DNA from: Lasiosphaeris hirsuta
Lineage: Eukaryota; Ascomycota; Sordariomycetes; Sordariales; Lasiosphaeriaceae
Assembly: GCA_030549175.1 (NCBI GenBank)
Contig: JAUKUA010000002.1
Span: 558,001-622,000 of the forward strand
Length of the DNA stretch: 64,000 nt
Direction of reading: 5' to 3'
Made by a program: the position numbers and the translations under genes. The notes under the pieces were generated by a model. The model saw nothing but the letters and a program-made list of their open reading frames with translations. It searched no databases and had not been told where the DNA came from. Positions 1 through 9,740 of this stretch are shown here, piece by piece (position 1 is the first letter of the stretch; each line of letters begins with the position of its first letter).

Positions 1-685
1 TAGGGACTCTCCTGGCATGAAGCGCGGGACATAGTTTCAGCGATGCCTTGGTAGTCAAGTCGTCTGCTTGAGGTGACAGGGACGAAAGCTACCTGCCTTT
101 GGTCGGGTAGGTACCTGAAATGGGGCCGGGGCTGTCTGTCCACAGCACCCAACGAGTACCAAAACACCCAACAAAGCAGCAAGTTATCCATCTCGACCGC
201 CCGAGTCCTCCGCCCATAATAAGACCCGACACGATGAACCAGGAAAACCTGCATTTGGTGGATTGGAGTGGCGCTCGATCTTACCCAGATTATTTGCAAC
301 ATCTGGGTGAACGGTGTTGGGGATGGCATGGCTGGTCAGTCCTTCGTTATTCCTCGATCGCCAGTTCTAACAACTGCCAGATCAAAAGAACAACTCCTCC
401 CCCCCCCCCCCCCCCCCCCGGGTCCCAGTAGAGAGCTAGCTTAACCCGCGATTACCTCTACAAGCATGTCGATAATTTTATAGCCCGCATACCCGACAGA
501 GACACCGTCGGCTTGCAGCCACTATTCTTCGACAGTCATGATGGTCACGAGCTGATAGGTGCAGTGTTACATCGTTTTTGAGAGCCTCGAGGGCCAAAAC
601 TACCATATCTTCTTTTGAAGGAGAGGGCATGTTTAGTTGTGGAGAAAACTGGTGTTAAATGCAGGGGTGGTGTGGTTTGGGGAAA
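1..685. other. Left edge, no recognisable gene
   Basis: I see no supported gene here. The only long open frame (about 100 codons from 120) ends in a poly-proline run that merely translates the C homopolymer at 399-419, so I do not call it. Composition is ordinary and not RIP-like. Confidence 0.5.
399..419. repeat. Poly-C homopolymer tract (21 C)
   Basis: There are 21 consecutive C residues followed by GGG. Such a run is prone to length change by slippage and to sequencing error. It is not part of any gene I can support. Confidence 0.9.
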
Positions 686-728
686 AGTGATCACTTGCCT
701 ATAATGATCACTCGCTTATAACGTACGT
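686..728. mobile_element. Pogo/Fot-type transposon 3' end remnant
   Basis: The segment has the same layout as the right end of the element at 16914-18775: a GGGAAAAGTG-like stretch, two tandem 17-bp repeats (here gatcacttgcctataat and gatcactcgcttataac), then ACGT and a TA dinucleotide at 729-730. The matching left end is not found upstream, so this is a truncated or deleted copy. It diverges from the elements further right and is not strongly RIP-mutated. Confidence 0.6.
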
Positions 729-793
729 TATTGTTATTTCCTAGTGTTGTGGTAGGGTGGAGGATGTCCGACTCACTTATAACGCACGTAATA
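729..793. mobile_element. Second pogo/Fot remnant, host of the first
   Basis: The stretch ttgttatttcctag at 731 matches the last transposase codons of the element at 16914-18775 (ttattgttatttcctaa near 18672). About 40 bp later a degenerate terminal repeat follows (actcacttataacgcacgt). The remnant ending at 728 therefore seems to have inserted at a TA inside another copy of the same family, of which only this 3' scrap remains. Confidence 0.5.
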
Positions 794-1335
794 GACATTC
801 TCTTTCACAATCAATCACTTAGCCTCCATCCCCCCACCTCCGCCCTGCCCTCAAACTCACACGCTGTAACCTCACTCGTCATCTTCGCCCCTGGCTGCTT
901 CCAGACCCTCCAACAGCCTTCATCCCACCCGCTCATCTTCTTCTCCTTCTTAAACCCCTTCACCACCAACATCCCCCTCGCAGCCACAGTCTCTCTCCAA
1001 ACCGCCTCCACCTCCGCCCCTAGCGCATGTGTCTACTCGCCCCCCAAAGTCGCAGCAATCCCTAACGTCTGGCTACCTAACAAGCCATCCCTCCCATATT
1101 GATACCTCATCCAACACAGGGAGGCATCCCCCACGTTCCAGATCACCATATCCTCCAATACAAGCATATGCGCCGCTACGCGCCCTGCTGCGATGAGGAC
1201 ATGGTTACGTTAAAGTTTGTTTGACGGAGGTGTAAGACAGGCGGAGGTTAGATGGACGGTTTTTAGCTCCTGCAGGAAAAAGGAAGATCGAAACTTAGAG
1301 TAGGGGTATATACACGGGCGGGTGGGTTTTCGTAA
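794..1335. other. Gene-poor stretch with an unrecognised degenerate frame
   Basis: A minus-strand frame from about 1158 to 811 reads as plausible protein with one internal stop near 1037, including WDEGCWRVWKQPG. I do not recognise a family. It may be a gene relic or a chance frame in C-rich sequence. Confidence 0.25.
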
Positions 1336-1571
1336 TTAGTAGAAAAATGCCTCGGCGTCGAGGAGGAAGCAGGCGTCGAGGTGTTGAAGAGAGAGGAGGC
1401 GGCGCGTGTAACGGAAGAGGCGGAGGCCTAGGCGGTTGCGGGGGCGTGGAGTGTCGGTGTGGGAATGTGAGTGGGAGTGGGAGTGGGAGGGGCATTGGAA
1501 GAGGGTGAGGGAGGTAAGGTTTCCGTTTTGGGCGAGAGGTTCGAGGACGGAGAGGTAGGAGGTGGTGAAGG
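1336..1571 (-). pseudogene. C-terminal fragment resembling an LRR/F-box protein
   Basis: On the minus strand, from about 1571 to a TAA at 1336-1338, one frame reads NGNLTSLTLFQCP and later LLSLQHLDACFLLDAEAF. Short Leu-rich turns like these are typical of leucine-rich repeats in fungal F-box-like proteins. A His-Ser run from a CCCACT-type repeat separates the two parts. There is no start or N-terminal domain: the similarity stops where an NB-ARC fragment begins on the opposite strand. I infer a truncated relic joined to unrelated sequence; the family assignment is weak. Confidence 0.3.
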
Positions 1572-2550
1572 CTTACCAAGGTGACGCCGCCAAGGAGATC
1601 GCAGAGAAGCTCGGGAATCTCCCTCTTGCTATCTCGCAGTGTACTGGATATATCAACACAACGAGAACGAGCTTCAGCGACTATCCCGACGGCCCGGAAG
1701 AGTTCCTGTCCCGAACGCTCGGCACCTCAGTCTGTGTCCAGAGACTAAATCCATGCAAGAAACGAATTCTCTCGACCTTTGAGATTGTGTGGGAAAAACT
1801 CCAGCGAGAGGCATCTGCGGCAAAGGACCTCATGTCTCTGCTCAGCCTGTTCTCGAATGGTGTTGAGGTCAGCATGCTGGTTGCCGGGCTGACTGAACCT
1901 AGAAAATGGCTTCTTACAGGGGAGTACAAGAAGAGTCGACCCTATTACAGCCGAGCATCTGGCTGGAGGCAGTAGCCGTCAAAACTCACGGTATATGTAA
2001 GAGTTACCGACAACAAGAGAAGGGCTTCTTTCTGCATCGAGACTCGCACGCATACCTAGGCACCACGTATTCCGCGCAGAGAGCACGATGGACGGCCGAG
2101 GGATGCAAGGTCTTTGCCTCGGATCGTGTATGCACTGTGTTGTATTGGTGCGTCATCCAATGCCTTCCTCGTCGATTCACTGTGCCGAGCTATCGTACAA
2201 CACTACCAAAGAAACCCCTCAGCATCGGACGAGAAAAAAAGGAGCCTTGCTGACAACCTCACATTGTGGTGTTTGTGCATGATCTGGGGTGGGGGTCGCA
2301 TGAAATTCTAGCCAAAGGATCTTCTTCCCGACTTGTTACTAGATGTGCCAAAGCCCGCATCGCTCAGTTCGCCGAGACACTATACAGTGATGTTGACGTG
2401 AACAGAAAGACGGCTCAGGTCAGTGCTGAGACAGACACGCTTTCACAGGTGGCTAGCAGTACTAGCCTCTGGTCAGGTGAGGAGCTGACCACTGTCAACT
2501 TGGGCAAAAGAGTACAGAAGAAGTCGGGTGGGGGATATTTTAGCGGGTGA
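1562..2550 (+). pseudogene. NB-ARC (NLR/STAND) ATPase fragment, degenerate
   Basis: The frame 1562-1975 encodes EIAEKLGNLPLAISQCTGYI (the GLPLA-like motif of NB-ARC domains) followed by an LSTFEIVWEKL-type helix and DLMSLLSLFSNGVEV. These are the ARC1/winged-helix part of fungal NLR proteins, STAND ATPases with roles in self/non-self recognition. The P-loop and Walker B part that should precede this is absent, and the 5' edge abuts the LRR-like relic. Downstream, coding-like stretches continue in shifting frames (about 1990-2250, 2266-2530), suggesting frameshifts. This is a truncated, decayed NLR, not a working gene. Family call is fairly secure for 1570-1900 and uncertain after that. Confidence 0.6.
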
Positions 2551-2641
2551 AATATCTTGGCAATTTATGATGGCCTTTTTTTGGATTTGTCAAGTCAAAG
2601 AATGGCTACGCTCCGATCGCCTCACGTTGAGAATCCAACCA

Positions 2642-3985
2642 TCACTTTCTAATCCTCATCCCCTCCTTGTGATCCCCACTAGAAAAACCGGGGAGCTCCG
2701 TGAGCCCTACGATAGATTGCAGGTCAGAAACAGTCTTGACACCGTGGCTCAGGGGGAGAAACTCACATCCGTCGATATCTTCATGAACACGCGCCTTGTT
2801 TGCGCACTTGTTGCCGACGGCTATCGACTGCGTCTTCAGTGCCGGGCAGTTGATGTTGCAGTTGGTGTCCATGGCCTTTTGGAGAGCGTCGTCCTTCCAG
2901 CCTGCGATGCACGGAAAAATCCACTGGTCAGTGACTCGCCGGAGCATTGAAAGAGGGAAAGGAACTTACCAAACACGTAGTCGCCGTGGTTTCCAAAGCC
3001 CGTCGCATCGCCCTGGCTCCACACAAACGGCTGGCCGGATGCTGGCCAGAGAGACTTGTCGTTGAACTTGGTCGTGTCCCAAATTACCTCGTAAAAGAGC
3101 TGCGGGATCTTGACGGGGTGCGTGGCAGGGCACGGCCCGTTGTTCTCAAACGTGCCCGAGGACGGGTACGCCACGTGCGAGGTGTGGTCGGGCGAGTCGA
3201 GGTTCTTGCCGTCCCAGCAGCTGGTCATGGTGTCAGACATTTTGACTCTGTCAGAACGGGAGGATATAGGGGGTTCACATACGTCGGGAAGCGGACGTTG
3301 GTCATGATGCCGGCCGGGCACGGGCTCTTGGGCATGTCGAGGGTCTCGCCGGTGCGCGTCATGATGGTCTGCAGACACGTGTAGGTGAGCTGGCGGAAGC
3401 GCTGGGCCTCCTCCTTGGTGCGGTAGCCTTGCTGGCCGATGAGCATGCGGAAGCCCGGCTTGAAGGCCGTCACGCTCTGCTTGGTGCCGATGTAGGGCGT
3501 GTAGTAGATGGTCATGCCGCCCATGGCCTGCTCAAAGCCCGAGTTAGGCTTGAGCGGGACGCGCTTGTAGCTGCCGTTCTTGGCCTGGAAGTAGAGCACC
3601 GCCGTCCAGTAGTTGGAAAAGTCGTCGGCGAACGTGCATGTCGTGCACGTTGCCTGGGTCGGCGGCGGCTTAGCCGGGTCCATCGTGATGTTGAAGGCAT
3701 TCTAAACATCTTTAGTCTTGGCGAGCGCACGAACATCCCGACAGCTGCATGAGGACAGGAGATGGGAACGTACTCCTCCGACAATCTGATGGAGATGTGG
3801 TGCAGGGGCTGACCCAGGGTTGACCAAGCTAAACATGCATTGTAAGCATCATGATCCTTTGGACGGGGAGAGGCGGCTCACGGGTCGAGGCGGTCGAGAA
3901 CGAGCTGCGAGCACGAGAAGCGGAGCAGGGCGTCAGCGCCCGACGCGCTGAGCGCCAGGGCCGTGGCAATGGAATTCCAATGCAT
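2642..3985 (-). CDS. DUF1996 secreted protein (six exons)
   Basis: CDS = complement(2642..2706, 2767..2901, 2970..3220, 3283..3701, 3774..3828, 3882..3985), 342 aa. Every intron (53-72 nt) has GT...AG ends and the phases agree throughout. The start follows an in-frame signal peptide, MHWNSIATALALSASGADA. DUF1996 landmarks appear in order: LRFSCSQLVLDRLDPLVNPG after the signal, HLHQIVGGNAFNITMDP, TCTFADDFSNYWTAVLYF, GFRMLIGQQ, CPAGIMTNVRFPTCWDGK, NLDSPDHTSHVAYP, YEVIWDTTKFND, FVWSQGDATGFGNHGDY, and the closing DIDGWLTELPG. DUF1996 proteins are secreted fungal proteins, often next to WSC domains; their biochemical role is not established. No frame damage is seen, so this looks functional. The neighbouring NLR relic downstream is convergent. 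Confidence 0.9.
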
Positions 3986-5717
3986 GATTACCCCCTTGTT
4001 TCGGTGTTTCGGTATCAAGGCCGATTTGTGACGAGTTGGGCTCGATTTTCGACTTGTCTGCAACCTGGTGTTGATAGGCGACCGAGGAAGTGTAAAAAAG
4101 GGCGAGAGACGAGACCAGGCGTGCAAGTGCTTGGCAAGAGGTTAAGTACGGCGCTTCATTCCCTTCTCATACAGCTAGTTATCAAGTTAAGCGGCAGCAC
4201 ATTAAATTCCCATCCATGTCTTCAGGCATTGGTGGGTATGTGGACACGCCCGTTGACCCCGTGGCCTTTGAGCGCCTTCTTTCTATCGTCTTAATAATGC
4301 CGGCAGCGTAACTGCCGACCTTTTTCAGTCAGTAGCAACGTCAGTTGATTCGACGGATAAACATGGCTGTCTGTGGTTTCTCGAGTGAAATGGGTCCTGG
4401 CTGCTTTGGGCATTTTAGATGAATGATTTTGCCCGGGACGGCAATTATGGTATATTGCAACAAGGGGGTCTCTCTTGGCCTTGGGGGTGCCATTTTGCGG
4501 GGAGATGGTGGGGTGCGATAATTAGGTACTTATATGTGGCTGATCCTCTGTACGATATAGCTCTGTCATTTTCGCTCCTTTTGCTGGTTGTTGACGGCTG
4601 AATCGGGCAGCATGGGGGGTGCCGTGGTAGTAGGCCCCGATGCCAAAACAACCGCCGCTCTCAGCGAAACACCTCGAGGCAAGGCAATACAACTAAGGGG
4701 CTCGAAGATTTGAGCTGGTCGACGGTGGGGCAAAGAGCCGAGTTACCTGTCTGCTGGGTGATGGGGAGTACCAGTGATTTTGAATCATAATGACTTCCCC
4801 TGTGAAGAAGAACATGAGAAGACTCAACTACTAAGGTGCCTAGGTGCCTAGGTGCCTAGGTGCCTGAGCTACTATGGGTGTCAACTGATAAGAGCTGAAA
4901 CATAGGTAGGTAGACGGGCGGTTACTTGGGCTCCTGATATGGAGCCTGGGACTCTTCACCCCTGTCGCAGAGAATCCCCAATTATGTAAGGTATGTACCT
5001 AAGTTTTATGCGTTGAAGCATATCTGTGGCGGCTTCAGAGCTTCGGGTAGTCTTCTAGAAGCGTGCCATTGCCTCCTCGGCCGCATCGTGCATTTCTGGA
5101 TCGCTTGTCTCCCTCGGACACATATCAATACCCGGTAAAAGCGAGGTAGATTTGTCAGGACTCTACAAACAGGGAAAGACATTGGTGAGAGGTAAATGGA
5201 ATAATGTAATCATTGTGATTTATATCTCGAGTGGAAAGACAATGACCTAAACATGTCGTTATTTTGGGTTGTGTTTGGTGATGCTATCGGCGAGACTTTT
5301 GGCAGCTGGCTGGTCTAAAATTAGATTGGTTAAGATTCGAAATGCAGTCGGGCGGGAATTTCAAGGGGAGACGGAACATGCACTACCATACGTGGACCAC
5401 GCCAACGGCCATCAGCGCCAAAATGTCGGCAGCTCCGGCAGCTCCGAATATCCAAGAGCTCTTGGAAGAGAACTAAACAGCGGCATCCTGTTGTCCTACC
5501 GGCTACTAAATCGACCTGGGCTGGTTCGCCGTCCGCAACTGGGGCACCGCTGGCTGGGACACGATCGGAAAGATGCTGTTGTGTGCCTTAACGGTGTTAC
5601 TGGGAGAATACATCTACTGGACATGACCTACCACCCCAGCGCCCAGGTCTCTGTCTATGTGGGCGACAGATACTTTGTCACGGCCGAACCATCACCGACA
5701 ATTCGACGGCCCAGGAG
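3986..5717. other. Intergenic region upstream of the DUF1996 gene
   Basis: No convincing gene is seen up to about 5390. The first 200-300 bp before 3985 presumably hold the minus-strand promoter and 5' UTR. From about 5390 coding-like segments in several frames lead into the membrane-protein relic at 5718. The region has several copies of a CCTAGGTA-type motif, described separately. Confidence 0.5.
4836..4865. repeat. 8-bp tandem repeat (GTGCCTAG, about 4 units)
   Basis: Near-perfect tandem copies of ggtgccta/gtgcctag lie in the intergenic region. They belong to a wider group of AGGTA/CCTAGG palindromes in non-coding parts of this window (about 4902, 4990, 10610, 11563). Confidence 0.8.
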
Positions 5718-6185
5718 ATGTCTGTGAGCCGGGTGGCAGGCGGTTCCGTGAGGACAACAACTCGGAATCTCTACACTGGATCTGTCACCTATGCGTGGTC
5801 TTACGCGCCGCCCGTGCAGCTCGTATGGCGGCCCGAGGATAAAGCATCACAGCCCGAGGCCGCATCAGGCTCGTCTCAGTCGCTATTATTGGGAGCCCAG
5901 ATCGCTGTCATAATTACTACCTGCGCCATTGCCATCGCGCTAGGTGTTGGCGTAGTTTTGTGGCTAGTCCGACGTGCGAACAAGACAAAAGCCGGTCTCG
6001 CTGCCAATGATCACGGGAAAGGCTCTAACTTGGAAGTTGATGCGCGAGGGAATAGCGGGGCTGATGAGGTCAATCGCGTATTCGATATGGAAAAAAAATC
6101 GAGGAAACTACTCAGACCAGTAACTTATTGGCCGTATTCTCGGTATTGGCCATGCGAATATTTTGATTGGCTATACTACAGCTAA
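5718..6185 (+). pseudogene. Single-pass membrane protein, probably a degenerate gene
   Basis: The frame encodes 155 aa with one clear transmembrane helix at about residues 56-84, including VIITTCAIAIALGVGVVLW, followed by a basic stop-transfer cluster RRANKTK. This implies an outside N-terminus and a cytosolic tail. The frame is open upstream (about 5680-5717, TITDNSTAQE), so the ATG at 5718 is probably internal. Other coding-like pieces lie upstream in different frames (about 5510-5700), with no obvious introns joining them and no signal peptide. The C-terminus runs into an inverted-repeat region (6143-6253) and looks foreign. I infer a frameshifted, truncated gene of unknown family; a mis-spliced real gene is the alternative. 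Confidence 0.35.
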
Positions 6186-6253
6186 AGTGGGTTCAGCTGC
6201 CCAAGCGAAGCGCTAAGAATACGGCCTACCCCTTCGGGGTAGGCTGCCAATAC
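6143..6253. repeat. Inverted-repeat region with a perfect hairpin at 6224-6244
   Basis: GCCTACCCC and GGGGTAGGC form a 9-bp perfect stem with a 3-nt loop (6224-6244). Outer arms gtattggc (about 6143) and gccaatac (about 6246) bracket it. A related imperfect pair, tgccccacctcgaggggta, follows near 6275. It resembles a transposon end or small foldback element, but I cannot assign a family or find a target-site duplication. Confidence 0.55.
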
Positions 6254-6736
6254 TGTCTGAATCTGTTGGAGGTGCTGCCCCACCTCGAGGGGTAGCGCAC
6301 ACGCCACCACGCCTGCCTGGCTAGTGCCATGGCCTTAGCGCCATGCCACACCCAGATAGCTGCTGCAGGCCAGGAAATTCCTGGCCCGCAACACACAACA
6401 ATTCATCACCACTTTTCCCAATTGCTCTGCTTCGCCCACAGAATCTGAGATAATCCACAAGAGCCCCCTGCCCCCCAATAAACACATTAACCAGGCATCT
6501 TGACATATGAGCTACAGGCAGCCCGAACAAACTTGGCGTCTCAGAATGCCAAAGACTGGGGGGAGACTGAGACTTCATGAAAGCATATGGTAATCTCACC
6601 GCTCAATTGGATTTTTCAAGGGCACAATGCGTGACGGGGAGAACGACTGATTCGTGACGGGGATAACGACTGATTCTCCTTGGCCAATGACGACTGCTGC
6701 TGACTCGCTGTGGCCAGCTGCGGCTGGGCGGTGGTG
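6254..6736. other. Short gene-free stretch with a 23-bp direct repeat
   Basis: No supported gene. Two adjacent 23-bp copies beginning cgtgacgggga lie at 6630-6652 and 6653-6675, differing by one base. They sit immediately downstream of the HNH gene's stop. Confidence 0.6.
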
Positions 6737-8587
6737 CTAGTTGCGGTGGCCGTAGTTGCGGTGACTGTACACTTGGCAATTTTCCCTGCCTCGGGGTCTG
6801 TGGCGGGATGCGCGGCTCAGAGCGCGAGGGGTCGTTCTGCTGGCTCGGGAATGTTGGGGTCCCGAGTTTTCGGCAAAGGCTGATCCTATTCGCCTTTTCC
6901 TTGTTTTCCCTCCCGCATTTTTCTTTCGGAGAGCTCTTCGGGCATTTCGCTCTTTCTTAGCTTTGGCTTTGGCCTTGGCCTTGTTCCTTCGGTCAATGCG
7001 TGCCATCAAGGCCATGTACTTGGAGTCGATGTTGGCCTCGATCTTAGCTGCGCGGTAAGTGTCCTCCATGACCGCCTTCCGCCATTTGTCCGCCGCGTCG
7101 CTGTCTAAGATTCCGATCTCTTGGGCCCCCTTAAGGAGATTCTCCCAGTGACTAGGCATAAATGCCTCGCCGCGCGTAGGGCCGGGCTGGTTTTCGGGTG
7201 GGCTGTCACCGAACATGTCCTGAAGCCCGGCGGAGCCCATGGCACCAGCCAGGAGCTTCTGGACTGCGTAACGGATCTGCAAAAATCTGATGTAGGGCAA
7301 AGGAAAGCCGGTTACCGGATGTGGGTCGGCCGTGAAGAGCTCGTAGGTATCGCCATGTTGAATAGCCGGGAAGGTGAGCCCATCAGCGCTCCCACGCCGG
7401 TGGTTAACGATGGTGCCATCTTGCTTGTGTTTCCAAGCACCTCCCATAAGACTGCTAGGCTTAGCTAAATCCTTGAGCTACACAACCGGAAGGTAGATCC
7501 TTTGCTCAGGATCAGTAGGGTGCTCGATTGGGCGAAGTGTAAATCTGTGGCGGTCCCAAAACCTGTGGGCGTCAACCCGAAGGGGGAGGATGTTCTCCTT
7601 TTCCCGGCATCTGACCTGAAGGTTCGTGATTGACTCCAAATGCTAGAATATTCTCAGAAGATCCCAAAACACCATAGAATCCATGTCTGCCGCCCGTACA
7701 TCTATAATATGTGCGCCCTCAGCCAAAGTGCCGCCAGTGAGCACACAACGTTTTCCGTACCACTCTGTTACGTTCTTTTGGGCCTGTGTGTCTTTCTTGG
7801 TGTGTTTCTTCGGTTTTGAGATTTGTGGTTGCTTTCCCTTGTCGGATCTTATCCGCTTTGGGGATCTGGGCTCGTCCTCGTTCTCTTCGCTATCCGCGTG
7901 GCTATCGTCTTCAGGTTCTACGTCGCTGCCGTCTCCAGGCTCCACGTAGGTGTCGTGTTCAGTGTCCTCAAAGTCGCCATCTCCGGTTTCCCCGTCGTTA
8001 TCGTTGTCGCTATCCTCGTCACTCTTACCAGTGTCACCCTGGGTGCTCGGTTGACCGCTGACGACTGGCTTGCCCGCCCAGATCCTGTCCATAACCTTGA
8101 CACTTCTAATGCACGCTCTGAACTTCCACCCGAAGAACTGCTCAAGGGTCGGCATTCCCTGCCGATCCATGTCTGACTGCAAATACTTTACGTCTAACCC
8201 AAAGGTCGAGGTTGGGTCGTTCGCTATTGCTAGCGTAGAGTAGGCCAGCCTTTTTTTATCGGCTAAGTGGACTTTCTGATCCCTCCCGTCGGGGCAATAA
8301 TCGCTACGGATGTTTGACACTTCTTGTCGAACATACTCGACAAATCGTTCCTTCAGTTCATCGTTGGTTGTCGGGAGTTGCGACGCTTGCGATGATAACA
8401 CGTGTGAGGATTACGTCGAAGCAAGATCTATCGATTGTGTCTGGGTTGTTGGTCCGTCGCCTTGAGTTTGTGGGGATGGAGCGATGTCCGGCAGATCGAG
8501 GGTTGGGTCCCAGTCAATGGAGTACCTGTCGACAAAATTGATAGTGATCGGGGTAGTTTTGCTCCAGGACTTTCTTTTCGGAGGCAT
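6737..8587 (-). pseudogene. Fungal HNH-nuclease domain protein with three nonsense codons
   Basis: One continuous minus-strand frame (617 codons) starts at ATG 8585-8587 with MPPKRKSWSKT and ends at 6737. A charged, acidic low-complexity linker lies near 7850-8060. Then comes the HNH region, RCVLTGGTLAEGAHIIDVRA (about 7760-7700), FWDLLRIF, ENILPLRVDAHRFWDRHRF, and the C-terminal block WKHKQDGTIVNHRRGS ... YIRFLQIRYAVQKLL. This order matches a large fungal family whose HNH_2-like domain carries the conserved AH-I motif; their substrate is unknown to me. The frame is broken by TAA at 8411-8413 (Gln expected), TAG at 7643-7645 and TAG at 7478-7480 (Trp expected from context), all explained by C-to-T or G-to-A changes at CpA/TpG. 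No frameshift is seen, so inactivation is recent or RIP-driven. Confidence 0.75.
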
Positions 8588-9329
8588 CTTGAGGAGACTG
8601 TCAACCAGGTAGGTTTAGCAATTATTACCAACCAAGAATTGCGGGAAGCTAGACGGACCTTGAGAGTCGAGCTGTGTCCGTGACTTAGGTGAACTCAGGT
8701 GTAGGCTTGGTTGGTAGCGAGCGAGGAAGGGGGAGCGGACGAGGAGGAATTGGTTATCAAGGTGAGAACGCAAGAGGATTCTGGCGAGGGGCAGAAGTTG
8801 GAGGTACGGTAGTGATCAACGACGTGGAGAGGTTGGTAGGCTCGAATGGTTGGATTGTATTGCATGGTCCGGATCGTGGAGAAGGGGGCCGGCCCTTGTT
8901 CTTATACCTAGTTTCTTTGGCATGTGATAGACAGGCGCTTGTCAATTGATACACAGGCACTATACACAGCACTTGGTCGATTCTGCCGGTCACGTTTCCT
9001 AGGTGCACCCCCATAGCATTCCAGCCATCAAAATCGCCATATAAAAAGTGGCAAACCTGGTGCACCAATTGCCGCTGCAAAACCGAAGATAGCAACACCA
9101 TCAACATCACAAGGCCATACATACCACACAATTAAATTGAAAGGCCCTCGGTGTCATACTGCTGGATTCACCTGCAGTGAGCGCGTGCATTGCACACCTC
9201 GGAAGACCTGTGATACCGCGGCTAGTGTGGAACCTTGACCGATTAGATCACAGGCAACGGGCTTTGCTCCCAACAACTGTATTTAAGGTTTACCATCACA
9301 TGCCTCTCCTGGGAACAATCGACGCAACC
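8588..9329. other. Region upstream of the HNH gene
   Basis: No supported gene. A 124-codon minus frame at 8757-9131 starts with a hydrophobic stretch but lies where the HNH 5' UTR and promoter should be and shows no family motif, so I leave it out. Confidence 0.4.
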
Positions 9330-9740
9330 ATGGCGCGCCGCACCCTTCCAGGCAGCGCTATGCAGATTGACGAGACCCGGCCTGATCATGAATCCACCCC
9401 CGAGGATTTCGACTAGAGATTGCTCTTCCTCTACCGCACCCAACGGCGGCTCTCGTGGGACTCGGTGCTACCCTGCCGCCTGCACCTCAAGTACATTCAT
9501 GTCTGCTACCGCAGAGACGAGGCGGAACCCGTACCGGCAATACCAGGAGGGCTAGACGACGCTATCCAGAGCTGTAAGCGACTGCTTATGAAGCCTCGCG
9601 ACTTCGGGGGCCTCCGCGACGTGAGCGGGCATTACCGCCGGAACCCGCGTGGGGTGTACCTAAGAAGATGGCGCCGGCGACGCCCTTCGAGAGGCTCTCG
9701 TGTCGTGCCCGGGTATAGAGGTCGGTGGCGGGTCCTTTAG
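9330..9740 (+). pseudogene. Short hypothetical gene interrupted by one TAG
   Basis: An ATG in a good context (caaccATGgcg) opens a 136-codon frame starting MARRTLPGSAMQIDETRPDH. It is broken only by TAG at 9414-9416 and closes at 9740. After the TAG it reads RLLFLYRTQRRLSWDSVLP and DDAIQSCKRLLMKPRDFGGL, which look protein-like and Arg-rich. I do not recognise a family. The single TAG could be a CAG-to-TAG or TGG-to-TAG change, as in the neighbouring HNH gene. A chance open frame is possible. Confidence 0.3.

Noticed and set aside
120..431. 103-codon frame with a poly-proline end
   Set aside because: The proline run simply translates the C homopolymer at 399-419; no domain and no coding signal elsewhere in it.
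1295..1579. 94-codon proline-rich minus-strand frame
   Set aside because: It is a shadow of the LRR-like relic in another frame; its Pro/Leu content comes from CCCACT-type simple sequence.
7683..8176. Plus-strand frames of 88-117 codons
   Set aside because: They lie antisense to the acidic linker of the HNH gene, where GAC/GAT-rich codons keep the opposite frames open.
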